Part shown: positions 30,695 to 41,198 of the stretch, piece after piece
Layout: each line of letters begins with the position of its first letter
Numbering within the stretch: the stretch's first letter is position 1
Notes under the pieces: generated by a model
What the model was told of the DNA's origin: nothing
Database searches by the model: none
The model's input: the letters and a program-made list of their open reading frames with translations, nothing else
Assembly (NCBI GenBank): GCA_018136815.1
Contig: CM030932.1
Coordinates: forward strand, 4,683,907-4,747,906
Source: Isochrysis galbana
Taxonomy: Eukaryota; Haptophyta; Isochrysidales; Isochrysidaceae
Length of the DNA stretch: 64,000 bases
Reading direction: 5' to 3'
Translations under genes and position numbers: made by a program

Positions 30695-32443
30695 AAAATC
30701 ATTCCACGTGAAACCTACTTTTATAAGTGGGGGTCAATGGGGGCCTCGCGCCCCCCTCTCTCCATCGCGGACACCCCCCGGGGTGGGCCCGTACAATCAA
30801 CCTCAGCCCCTGCCCTCTGGCAGGGGCTGGGCAATCATCATCCTGGCCCAGACCCTTCGTGGGCGCGGGCCGCGACTCGCACTCCCACGCCCATACTGAG
30901 CCTGCCCTCGAGCTGACTCCCCCCCCCTCCGCCTGGTCGCCAGGCATACAGAGGCCACTGGGAGCAGGCTCCAATGGCCAGCGTGGCAAGCGTGGGAGAG
31001 GCAGGGGGGCCAGGGGCTGGGCCCCAGCCTCCACTGCCCCCTGAGCTGCCCTTGCTGGCGGCCCTCTGGGAGCCCCCAAAGGCCCTCAGAGAGCAGGCCG
31101 TGGCGCGCCGCATGGCGACGCGCCGCAGGGAGAGGGGTGGAGGAGAATGGAGAGAGGGAGAGGGGGGGTTTTGCACCCCCCCCCGATGGAGTGCGGTAAG
31201 AAACGGGCCCCGTTTGCGTTAGCAAACGGACGAAGGGGGGCGGCTGGCGACAGGAGGAAGAGAGGAAGGGAGTGGCTCAAGACGTCCTTGTGGCAGGTAT
31301 CGGGGGGCGCAGTCATTTATTTCTTCGAGGACTGCTCGCGGCGCGAGCTGTAAGGGCCGTTCTGCTTCTCGACGAGAGGTTCCTTCCCCCCCCCCCGGTG
31401 CTTTTCCCCGGTGAGTCGCCCGACGTAGGTCGGTCCGCCTCACTGGGTTTTCCCTCATTGGGGCTTGTGGAGAGTTATAATGGGAGCCGGGGGTTTGCGA
31501 GGGGGGAGATTTGAAGGGATGCATATGTGTATGTGTCTGTGCCACCACTTCAAGGCGTGCGGGCACAACAACTGAGTTTATACTTGGTTGCCCCATGGGG
31601 GGGCACGAGCCCCCCCCTCTCTCCACTCCTCCCCTGCCATGGGGGAGGAACCACTCATCCTCCTGGCACGCCTGATGGCTTGCCAGGAGGCCACTGCCCT
31701 GCTGACCCACTCTCTCCCTGGCAGGCTCGCCTGCCTCGCGCGTCCTGGCCTGTCGTGGCCAGCCCATCGCTCCAACCCCCCCTCCCCCCCTGGTCGACAG
31801 GCAGACAGGTGCAGAGTGGGGGGCCCAGAGGCCCAGGAGCGCCAACGAGGGAGAGGCAGGGGAGGCCAGGGCCCAGCCCCAGCCTCCTCTGCCCCCTGAG
31901 CTGGCCTCCAGGAGCCTCCAGGGGCCGCCAGAGGGCAGCTGCAGGCCTGCCGCAGGCGCGCCATCGCGCGTGCCGCAGGAGAGGGGAGAGAGAGCGCGGA
32001 GAAGGGGGTGGGCGGAGCGAGAGCTCCGCTCACCGAAAAATTGGTAAGTCCCGCACCTGTTTACAGGATAAGTCGGGACTGAGTCGGCCGCCCACTCGGA
32101 GACACAGGAGGAAGGGGGGGAAAGATCACCGGGGGGGGGCGCGGGCCACCGGACCATATCTAAGCCCTTCACCCCTGTCCCCCTAGTAGTGCACGGGGGG
32201 AGCCGCCTTATGGCGGGGGGAGGAGGGCCGGGGGAGTGGGGGTGTAGAAAGCATGCTACGTGCTACGTGTAGTAGGTAGTGGTTCCATTCGCCGCGAGTG
32301 CGGTAAGAATATTAGAAGGTTTTTTTTTTCAAGGCGTGCGGGCAGGTGCGCTGAGGGGTGTCGTGATGTCGTGATAGTACCGGGCTAGTGGGAGTAGTGG
32401 TACTAACGCTCAGTTGTTTTATTATTAAAATCATTCCACGTGA
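30695..32443 (+). mobile_element. SINE-like family B, copy B2, with 17-bp TSD; contains copy A2
   Basis: AAAATCATTCCACGTGA at 30695-30711 and 32427-32443. The body is 30712-32426. The 5' end is AACCTACTTTTATAAGTGGG followed by GTCAATGGGGGCCTCGCGC and CCCCCTCTCTCCATC. The 3' end is ACTAACGCTCAGTTGTTTTATTATT-like. Family A copy A2 is inserted at 31549-31565. No shared ORF with the other B copies, so it is judged a non-autonomous retroposon. Confidence 0.85.
31549..32344 (+). mobile_element. SINE-like family A, copy A2, complete with TSD
   Basis: TTCAAGGCGTGCGGGCA at 31549-31565 and 32328-32344. The body is 31566-32327 (762 bp). The 5' stem-loop AACTGAG-TTTATA-CTTGGTT is followed by GCCCCATGGGGGGGCACGAG. 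The internal hairpin AAGTCCCGCACCTGTTTACA to GTCGGGACT is at 32044-32082. The 3' end GGTAAGAATATTAGAAGG plus poly-T resembles the LINE 3' end (GAATATTAAGAAG plus Ts). This is the best-defined member of the family. Confidence 0.88.
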
Positions 32444-32879
32444 TGGCGGCCGTCTGAACGTTGTCAGATGCCAGCCCAGTAGGAAATTTGATCTCGGAGA
32501 GCTCCTTGCCCATGCGGACTTGGTGGTGGAGCGTGCGGTCGAGAAAGAACCAGCTGCGCGCCCACTTGGCCACGTGCTCCTTCTCGAAGAACACGCGGTA
32601 GTGCCAAACGTTGCCGCCGGTTATCGAGAGAGTTCTAAGCAGGTTCACGGTCCTCGTTAGAGGTCGTGAACCGCCGGACGATTTCTCAACCGCACGCACG
32701 CGCAAGGCCACCCAGGGAAGGAAGCCGAAAATCAAATCTCCACACGACCTCAGCGCCCCTGTCTTTTCAACTAACAACAAAGGCGCCCTGGTAATGCACA
32801 CGAATCTGTCTCTGGTAGCGAAAGCCCTCAACATAGCAGAGCGTCTTGCCTAACCAATGTGGAAATCAAAGCCGCAGCT

Positions 32880-33010
32880 TGGATTGTAACGAGATGAGCG
32901 AGATGTAACGAGATGGCCTGATGGCCCGACGACGAGATGAACGAGATGGCCTTGATGGCCCGACGAGATGAACGAGATGGCCCTGGGGCCCGACGAGATG
33001 AACGAGATTT
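32880..33010 (+). repeat. Minisatellite of AACGAGATG/GGCC units
   Basis: Repeats of GATGAACGAGATGGCC and TGATGGCCCGACGAGATGAA, unit about 27-33 bp, inside the LINE copy 4 3' region. Confidence 0.7.
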
Positions 33011-33159
33011 TCGGGTAACGGAACTGGACGAGGAGTTTCCCCACTAAGCTTGGTCGTAATGCGGTGAAACCGATTTAGAGACAAGCGGGAAACCGGGGCG
33101 GAAGGAACTGGCAAGGAAGCCGGCAGGAAGGCAGAGGAAATGTCTTGGCAAGGCGACGG

Positions 33160-33330
33160 AGGCAGGATTTTAACGGTAGACGGAGTGCAGAATTTTAACG
33201 GTAGGAAGGCAGGATATTTTAACCGTAGGAAGAGGCAGGATTTTTACCGTAGAAGAAGAGCGTGGAATTTTTAATGGTAGAAGAAGAGTGCGGAATTTAA
33301 CTGTAGAAGAAGAGCGGCGAGGAGAAGGAG
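33160..33330 (+). repeat. Minisatellite of TTTTAACGGTAGAAG units
   Basis: Six or so imperfect units of about 28-32 bp, each containing (A)TTTTAACGGTAG and GAAGAG(TG)C. Confidence 0.7.
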
Positions 33331-33344
33331 CGGGGCTCGAACTG

Positions 33345-33426
33345 CAGAGCGCTCCGTCCGGACTCGAACTCGCGACCCAGAGCAAAAGGTTGGTGGAGGC
33401 GGTGGGTTGAACCACTATGCCACGCG
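33345..33426 (-). other. tRNA-like / pol III promoter-like sequence
   Basis: On the minus strand, TGGCATAGTGG (33422-33412) fits the A-box consensus. AGTTCGAGTCC (33370-33360) fits the B-box with one mismatch, about 52 bases downstream. A second TTCGAGCCC follows. The flanking stems do not make a full cloverleaf, so it is better read as a tRNA-derived SINE head or decayed tRNA than as a working tRNA gene. Confidence 0.35.
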
Positions 33427-34004
33427 AGAGTTTACGTAGCCATAGGGCCCATGGGAAGGGCTGAGAACCGCCCTATATACTCTGGGTTTTTTTTTTCTTC
33501 TTTTTCACTTTTCTTCTTCTTTCTTCCTCTGTTCTTTTTACTGTTTACTGTTTTTTTTTCTTTACTGTTATTTCTTTTTGCCTCTGAGACATCGCGAATG
33601 CGACAAGCGACCCCTAGCCGCTAGTAGCGAGCCGACCAACCGACGACAGACCTTAGTCACAATGACAACAGTTGCCTGGCGCCCAGCACAAGGAACAAAC
33701 ACACATCAGCCGGTAGCCCGATGGCACAGGAGGAAGGTGAGAACCAGGCCGCCGAGAATCGGTACACACCGTGCCACTGGAAACCCACTACACCCAGCCC
33801 CTAGGTAGAGCACGAGGGGACGAGCCGCAAGGCAGGTGGAGGGGGAGGGAAGGGAAGCGGGCGTGGCTGCGAAGATACTGTGCAGGGTCGCGCGCGCGGC
33901 GAGAATATTAACAAGTTTTTTTTTATGCATAATGAACCAGGATCTTAGGTCCGGGTCAGCTGGCCTTGCCCATGGTTTCGTGTTTCGCTGCGAGAAGCGA
34001 GAAG

Positions 34005-34240
34005 CGCGCATGAAGGCCATCGGTAAAATAATACCGCAGGAGGGCCTGCCATATGTTTCCGCACGGCCGTCAGAGGCCTAAAATCGGGTATTTTTCGCCG
34101 AAAATTTTGCCGGAAGACCCCCGGTTTTTTTTGCGGATCTCCCATACCGGAACATATAGGAAGGTTATTTAGGCCTTCGTTTGCCCATTAATTACAGATG
34201 GTGCCCTCCGCACCCCCCTCGTGAGTGACCGGGCTATGTT
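34005..34240 (+). repeat. Dispersed repeat family C, copy 2
   Basis: Aligns in inverted orientation with 4434-4660. Ends GTGAGTGACCGGGCTA like copy 1. A further short match (ATGAAGGC-ATCAGTAAAA) occurs at about 42205. Confidence 0.7.
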
Positions 34241-35040
<800 letters not shown>

Positions 35041-36957
35041 ATGCCGAGCAAGGAGGTGGAGTTTGAGGTGGCCAGCGTGAGCTCTGAGGCCGAGAGCCAC
35101 CCGGCACTCAACCTGGCCGAGGGGCGCAGGAAGGGCTGGCTTGTGGCGGAGGGCCACAAGAAGCCCGCAAAGCTCGAGCTACAGTTTCAAAGCCCTGTTC
35201 ACCTCGACTCGGTCCGCGTGACCAACCAGGATACGCCGGTGAGCATCGTCATCTTTGCAAAGGGAGAAACCAAGGAGCGAGCCTCGTACATTGGCGCAGC
35301 ACCGCAGCAGGTGAGCCGTACACAGCCCGCCTCTTTCAGCAGCGCCTGTTGGTGATGCTCCGCATCGAGCGTCCCTTACGCCAGGCCTCTCCGTAACATT
35401 TCGCAGACTGGCAGCGCAATGCATGGAGACTGCATCCGGCTGGCCTCAGCAACGCTTACCCTTCCTGGTGAGACATGGGACTTCCGCCTGGGTCGAGCGG
35501 AGCATCAGTTGAACCCTGTCGCTGCGCAGCAGGCCTGGAGCGGCCTCGTTGTCGACGTCTCGCCTCTTCCGGGCGCTGAACCCACAAGCGCACCCTTTGG
35601 TCTGAAGCGGTTGGATGTGGAGCGCACGCTCAGCGAGGGCGAGAAGAACGAGCTGCGTGAGCGGCGAGGCGAGGCCGCTCAGCGTGCAGAGCAGCTGGCC
35701 GCCGAAGCTGCTCGAAAGCGAGCGGAGGTTGCGCGTCAGGCTCAGTCTGAGCGGCCCAAAGCTCCGCTTCAGCAGGCTCAGCCAGTAGCGGCGGCGAAAT
35801 CGGCCGTACCAGTGGCCAAGCCGCCGCCGTTGCCACCGAGACCTCAGATGCCTGCGCACCTTGCCGTGAAGCAGAAGCTGGCATGCATGTGCCCCACACC
35901 ACATTGCCCAGGATGCGGCCCGCGGTGCAACCGGCAGAGCAGCTGCCCTGCGCTGCCATCGAAGCTGGCCAAATGTAAGATGCCCGGGGCTAACTTGCAT
36001 AGGCCGTATTGGAAGTGTGTGGGCAATTTGTGCTTCGTCCGGTGGGCGGACGAGGCGACCGTCAAAGCGCAGATCAGTCTTCCCGAGCTCGATGATGAGG
36101 ATGATCTTTCGGCGGACACAGGCGCTGCCAGCGGAGCAGTAAATCGATCGGCTGAGGTCGCGACCCATGTCAAGCGGCCGCTAGCTGCCGCTGTTGCGCT
36201 TAGCGAGAACAATGAGACGGAAGGCAGAGATACCAGAGTGGTAGCCAGCAGACTTGCTGAGACCCCATCACACCACAACTGGGCGCCAGCCCCCGCTCCT
36301 ACACCGAGCGGTGGCAACGCCGCTCTGAATGCGGCCATGTCGCAAGAAGTGTATAGTTTTGTCTCCCAAATGAAGGCGAAAGCAACGGCACCCACCCAAC
36401 GACCAGCCTTAAAGGTGCCACCAACACCGAGAGCGCCTCTCAGCACAGGCAGCGCTTTCACACCCGCGCCCAAGCGGAAGGAATTTCCGGCCTGCAACGC
36501 CACTATTGCAGGAGCTAAACGTGCTAGGCCGCTTAAGCCCCAACCGCAGGCAACATGCGGCGTTACGACACAGCATGTGGAGGAGGCGGAGTGTTCGGCC
36601 TCAAGCGGAGAAACAACCGAAGTGTCGGACGAAGAGTCAGGTGAGGAAACAAATGAGAAGTCGGACGAGGTAGTCTCTTCTTCAGGGCAGTCCTCACTTT
36701 TGTGGCCTGAGAAACCCGAGAAGGGCGTTCCTTGCATGTACGGAGAGGGCTGTAAGCGCTTGAACCGGAAGCACTTCAAAGAGTACGCGCATCCCAAACG
36801 CGTTGTCCTGACGAATCTGCTCGAGGGCGGCGTTGGCGGCGCGCAAAAATTCTTCGTGGACATGGGCTTGATATCGCAAGGCGCCTCACAAATGAAGGCC
36901 CCCGAGCTCCAAGCGGAGATCGAAAGGCAATTTGGCATGCGAGAGTACTTGGATTGA
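35041..36957 (+). CDS. XRCC1 N-domain / GRF / PBZ zinc-finger DNA-repair protein
   Basis: Two exons, 35041-35310 and 35407-36957 (GT-AG, phase 0), 606 aa. Residues 1 to about 175 look like the XRCC1 N-terminal domain: [51 protein letters not shown] and [12 protein letters not shown] coiled, Ala/Arg/Glu-rich stretch follows. A GRF-type zinc finger spans about 251-305 ([13 protein letters not shown], then LHRPYWKC and LCFVRWADE). A C-terminal PBZ finger lies at about 533-553 ([20 protein letters not shown]). XRCC1_N domains bind nicked DNA and polymerase beta, GRF fingers bind single-stranded DNA, and PBZ fingers bind poly(ADP-ribose). Together they suggest a strand-break repair scaffold. There is no BRCT domain, so it is not a standard XRCC1. 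The domain calls are by eye. Confidence 0.78.
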
Positions 36958-37139
36958 GCTTGGTTTCTTGTACCGCATGTCCGCTCTTGTCTATCGCTGG
37001 GCATGTTGCGTCATTGGTGTCCGGATCTATGTGTGTGCGCGCGCGCGCGCGCGTTATGTGTGCTAGGTATGTGGCGGATGCCACGAGTGGCAACATGAGC
37101 GCACCTTCACGCCTAAGTAAAGCAGAGCAGCAAGAGCAT
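36958..37139. other. 3' flank of the XRCC1-like gene
   Basis: Includes a (GC)n run at about 37036-37053. No gene seen. Confidence 0.4.
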
Positions 37140-37269
37140 GAGCAGCAAACCGAAAAGGAGCGGACAAGGTCGCCGGTGCGCTCTGGCGCATGGCAATCGG
37201 GGTAGCGACCAATATTTTAAGTTAAGAGGCGCTGCGACCTCAGGTGTGTTTGCTTTTTGCACTGTGAAA

Positions 37270-37396
37270 AAGGGCAACCTCAAGTTGCACCTTCTTCCGA
37301 TCCCGCCGGCACTCGCCATAATCACTCTCTTAGCTTGGCGCCACGTAATCACAGACTTTTCTATAAGAATAAGATACACTACGACGGCACGACTTT
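37270..37396 (+). mobile_element. LINE ORF2 remnant (copy 3)
   Basis: Reads ALAIITLLAWRHVITDF and, one frame on, FYKNKIHYDGTTF. It aligns with the LINE block TLYLIAWRFIITDFYKVEYDNYTF by eye. One frameshift. It is cut at about 37397 by family A copy A3. Confidence 0.6.
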
Positions 37397-37690
37397 TCAA
37401 CTAAGTTTATACTTAGTTCGCGGCCATGTGGCCCCATCATGGGGGGGCACGAGCGCGCTTAGCACGAGCCCCCCCCCCCCCCTCTCCACTGCTCCCCTGC
37501 CATGGGGGAGGAATGGGAGGAATCACTTATGCTCCTTGCATGCCTGATGGCTTGCTAGGAGCACACTACCTTGCTGATCCATTCTCTCACTTCTCACTAG
37601 CAGCTACTAGGCTCGCCTGCCTCGCGCGTCATCGCTCCAACCCCCCCCCCCCACCCCTTGGTCGACAGGCAGATAGGTGCAGAGTGGGGG
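37397..37690 (+). mobile_element. SINE-like family A, copy A3 (3'-truncated)
   Basis: Starts with the stem-loop CAACTAAG-TTTATA-CTTAGTTC, then CATGGGGGGGCACGAG. It follows A2 up to GGTCGACAGGCAGATAGGTG and then runs into an AACAAGTTGG minisatellite. Confidence 0.75.
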
Positions 37691-37935
37691 CCAACCTGAA
37701 CATGTTCACATCTGAACATGTTCACTCCCGGCCAGAACCAGAACAAGTTGACTCCACCCTAAACAAGTTGACAAGTTGACTCCACCACCCTGAACAAGTT
37801 GGCTTCCCCCACTGAACAAGTTGGTTCCAACCACTGAACAAGTTGGTTTCAACCTGCAACCTGAACAAGTTGGTTCCACCCACTGAACAAATTGGTTCCA
37901 CCCTCTGAACAAGTTGGTTCCACCCTGAACAATAG
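37691..37935 (+). repeat. Minisatellite CTGAACAAGTTGGTTCCACC
   Basis: About ten imperfect units of 18-25 bp. The same unit appears three times at 41665-41722, so the array, or the element carrying it, is dispersed. Confidence 0.8.
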
Positions 37936-37961
37936 GGCTTGGCAAAAATGTCTAGACTTTC

Positions 37962-39398
37962 TTTTAGACATTTGCGGCAAAGCGGAGCCGAACCCAGAGA
38001 CCGTGGCCAGCCCGGCAGGGCCAAGCGACGATAATACGCGTGGCGCGGAGGCTGACGACAAGAACCCACAAGAGGTCAGGGTATCCGACGACGAAACATA
38101 CATCACCAAGCTGAACAACATATGGATTCACACCGGCACAAACTACCTAGGCGAGCCAGCTGACATGGCGGAAGTCGCGACCCCAGAGGAAATTAGACAA
38201 TACCACCCCCCCGCAAAATGGGAGAACGGACTAAAAGGCCCGAAATACATGGAATACCCGTTAGCGGATGAATACACGATCGGCAACGGAACACAACTCG
38301 ACCGCATTACAGTCTCGGACATAACAAGAGAATTGGAGGAGAAAACTCAAAGCAACACGCCCCAACCGGCACGTGAGGCATGGGCACGAAAACTCGGCCT
38401 AACCCAAGAGGAATGGAAGCACGTGGCCAGCCTATACACTCTGCCTCTACTAAAACACACAGACAAACATCCACACTTCAAGCACATCACCCATAGGAGA
38501 CTAGGAACGCGAAACCGCTTCGACATGGCGACCACGACGAAATGCAGACTATGCGGAAGACATCAAGAGAGCTCGACCCACCTGGCCAGATGCCCCGCCA
38601 CAAAACAGGTCTTCAAGACGATAGAAGCGATAGCAGGCTTCACCCCGGAACACAAAAGAACGGCGACGCAAGAAATAAAGGATAAGCTGTTTGCATACCC
38701 GAACACACCGACGCCCGATAGCCTCAAAACCCTATACCTGATAGCATGGAGATTTATAATAACGGACTTCTATAAGGTCGAATATGACAACTACACTTTT
38801 CACCACATCCCCGTCATCGAACGTACTTTGGCCAGATTCGCAACCCTCGTACACGGCCTCGAATCCCCCACCAAAACCTCGCTAGCGCGCACACAACAAG
38901 CCTCCCGAGGCAGAAGGCCAAAGACCAAAGACGCACGGGAACTCAGCACCCCGATCTTCAAAGTGGACGCCAAAGGAGCCCTCACGATGAACACAAACCT
39001 GATCCTGGTGGCGCAGGCACTCGACATAGCGAAAAGACTTGCTTAATCCCCTAACAAACACCGCACCCCGCACCCCCCACGACCCCACGTCGCAGGCTCG
39101 ATGCTCGGTACGCAACACAAATCCACACCCACACTTCACGTGACAACACCCACAAGAAACACAAGGGAAACCGACTGTCCGATGGAGCGAGAGAGGGTCG
39201 AGAAATCGACCATCGGAGATCGGTACACGCCGCCTGCCACTGGAAACCCCGAACACTGAGCCCCTAAGTAGAGCACGAGGGGACGAGCCGCAAGGCGAGT
39301 GAGAGGGAGAGATAAGGGACGCGGGCGCGGCTGTCAGGGAAAGGTTGCGGAGTCGCGCGCGCGGCGTGAATATTAAGAAGTTTTTTTTTAGACATTTG
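37962..39398 (+). mobile_element. LINE copy 2, 5'-truncated, with 13-bp TSD
   Basis: TTTTAGACATTTG at 37962-37974 and 39386-39398. The body 37975-39385 holds an open ORF2 C-terminal frame (to the TAA at 39046; CGKAEPNPETVASPAGPSDD, then CRLCGRHQESSTHLARC and KRLA), the 3' UTR and poly-T. From 38208 it matches copy 1 with no difference seen. It inserted into a GACATTTGGGC word-swap repeat. The matching copies point to recent activity of a full-length source elsewhere. Confidence 0.88.
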
Positions 39399-39462
39399 GG
39401 CGGATTTTCGCCAAAGAGATGTCTCGAGACATGTGGAGACATTTGGGCCGGTGAGACCGCTC
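39386..39462. repeat. Word-swap repeat, GACATTTGGGC version (copy W4, right half)
   Basis: AGACATTTGGGCGGATTTTC, GAGATGTCTCGAGACATG and GGAGACATTTGGGCCGG. The left half (CAAAAATGTCTAGAC) is at 37942-37957, on the other side of LINE copy 2. Confidence 0.65.
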
Positions 39463-39903
39463 TCTCCGAAAACAAAACTGTCATTCCAAAAACAAAAACA
39501 AAACTGTCACTACGCGTGCACGCGTGCGCGTCGGCGCGCTCAATGGCCGGATGGCCGGCCCGGGTGAGCTCACTAGCTCACTCCCCAGCCCCTCCAGCCT
39601 GCTTGCACACTGCATGTCTGCATGTCCCACGCGCCACGCAGCCCTTGTCTCTTCCACACTCACATCATCGCGGCCCTTCGCCTTCGCGCAGGATCAGCAC
39701 GCCACACAACACGCGCCTCAACTTCACAGCTTCTCGTTGATGATTCCAAACTCGACTTGGCATCGCGGCTATTACCACGGTCGCGTACAAAGCACAAAGC
39801 TGCGTGCGCGTACCCACTTAGTGAGCGTGCGCGTCGTGTAGAGATGATGCGAGCGTGCCAGGACCAGGACTCGCCGGATGGCACTTCTCTGGCCGCCATC
39901 ACC

Positions 39904-40161
39904 TCGTATTCAAACGGGGCACACCGAAATCAAAGGACGAGCCACAGTCTCCCGCCCCCTTCTCTCCAACTCCTGGCCGAAGCAGCGCGCGCGGCCTCCC
40001 CGGAACCAGCTTCTCCGCTAATGAGGGAACTGGGGAAGGGGGGGGGGGTTGTTAGGGGTTAAGGTTGGGTAGTAGGGAGGTACACTAGCACACTGCCTCA
40101 CGCCGCACACGTAGCGGGGTTTTTTAAGAAGATTTTTTTTTTCGTATTCAAACGGGGCACA
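39904..40161 (+). mobile_element. Small retroposon with 20-bp TSD
   Basis: TCGTATTCAAACGGGGCACA at 39904-39923 and 40142-40161. The body 39924-40141 (218 bp) ends GGGGTTTTTTAAGAAGA plus poly-T, like the LINE 3' end (TTAAGAAG plus Ts). Probably LINE-mobilised. The rest does not match other copies in the window. Confidence 0.8.
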
Positions 40162-40369
40162 GGCCGATTCTGCATAGGCCTTGCTGCCATGGCTGCCGTA
40201 ATGGCGTAACCACTGCTCCAGAATGTCGTGATCGTTCGTTAGCGCGGGGTCGTCGGGGGGGGCGGCAGTGCGTCGAGCGCGACGCCGGTTCTCCCGGTCC
40301 TCTAAGCGGAAGGACCTGTCGTGCGTAACTTTCCCATGATGCGCTCGGCTACGCGGCGGCGACCGGGGT

Positions 40370-41198
40370 GCCTGCGCTCAGGGCGTATGGGTTCACGTTT
40401 ACCCGGTGTTGACCCACTTTGCGTTAACACCTCCATTGGCTAGGTGTGGCACATGCGTTAACACCTCAATCTGCAAGTGTTGGTACCAGCAGCGGGTTAA
40501 CACCACACTGCCGGTGCTGTGTACTACTGTGCACCCACGCACCCACGCACTCACGCACCCACTGAATGCTACGTGCCGCGCGTGCGCGCGCACGAGGAGC
40601 TGCACGGCCAAGTGGCAAGTGGGGAGTTGCTCTTCGGCACGGGCACCATGGCCAACTTGGAGCTTGCGCGGCTGCACCGCTGCACCTGCTGCTGCGCGCG
40701 CTGCGCTGCTGCCGCTACACAGGCGGCGCGATGGGACCGTGCTACTCCTTGTGCACGCGTGGGCCGCCTACTGCGTGGGGAGGCAGCGGCGGCGGTCGGA
40801 GGTGCGCCGGCGGTGCCCGCCACCGCCTTCGCGGCCGTGGACCGGCTGCTCGCCGCACTCGCTGCGCGCGACCGACCGGCCGACGCTCACGTTGCGCGCT
40901 GCGCGTCGCCTGCGCGTTTCACCTGCGCGGGGCCGCGCGTGTCCCGATAGGCATTTTGTCATTTGACCGCGCATTCCCTCGCGCGCGCTGCCGCGCTGCC
41001 CGCTAAAGCAAGCAGAATCAGCAACCAGCAACCGCAACAGTGACAGTGACGAGTAGAAGTGCGTCAACACCGTGTCAACACTTGTTGTGCCCTGCGTCAA
41101 CACTTGTAAGAGGCCAGATGGGTTAACACCTTGCCCAAACTACTGTAATGGGCCCTCGAGGGCGTGTCAACGTGAACCCATACGCCCTGCCTGCGCTC
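40370..41198. mobile_element. TIR DNA element with 10-bp TSD (Mutator- or foldback-like, non-autonomous)
   Basis: TSD GCCTGCGCTC at 40370-40379 and 41189-41198. Terminal inverted repeats AGGGCGTATGGGTTCACGTT (40380-40399) and its exact complement (41169-41188). Subterminal arrays of GTTAACACC/GTCAACAC words lie in opposite orientations at both ends (40408-40505 and 41057-41130), like transposase-binding sites. The inner 500 bp is GC-rich. The ORFs in it have no known domain and no transposase is visible. A TSD of 9-11 bp with subterminal repeats is most like Mutator-type elements. Confidence 0.88.

Larger units (their letters stand above)
30278..32610 (-). pseudogene. Unknown minus-strand ORF interrupted by nested SINE-like insertions
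   Basis: Two coding-looking segments on the minus strand. Segment 1 (32610-32427) reads WHYRVFFEKEHVAKWARSWF and ends ITWNDF. Segment 2 (30711-30278) starts in the repeated target site and reads TWNDFRLSFIKPLERALSLG, DHREIFTSLLAAANLCSTG, QRIYVFLLD and onward to a stop. They are separated by an insertion flanked by a 17-bp direct repeat. When the insertion and one repeat are removed, the frame is continuous. The product is not recognised. It could be part of an older mobile element or of a host gene. A LINE 3' fragment abuts it at about 32611. Confidence 0.5.
32612..33926 (+). mobile_element. LINE 3' fragment (copy 4), 5'-truncated
   Basis: Frame 32611-32853 reads VIERVLSRFTVLVRGREPP, then GALVMHTNLSLVAKALNIAE and a stop. 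It aligns with the end of ORF2 in copies 1 and 2 (VIERTLARFATLVHG, GALTMNTNLILVAQALDIAK). The 3' UTR end (about 33720-33926) also matches: GGTACAC-CACTGGAAACCC, TAGAGCACGAGGGGACGAGC, CGCGCGCGGCGAGAATATTA and poly-T. The 3' UTR is swollen by two minisatellites. No TSD found. More diverged than copies 1 and 2. Confidence 0.8.

Noticed and set aside
33345-33426. Functional tRNA gene
   Set aside because: The acceptor and T stems do not pair properly.
37690-37935. CRISPR-like array
   Set aside because: Units are contiguous minisatellite copies without unique spacers, in a eukaryotic genome.
40519-41006. Ala/Arg-rich ORFs inside the TIR element as a transposase
   Set aside because: No DDE motif or known domain; composition explains the open frames.
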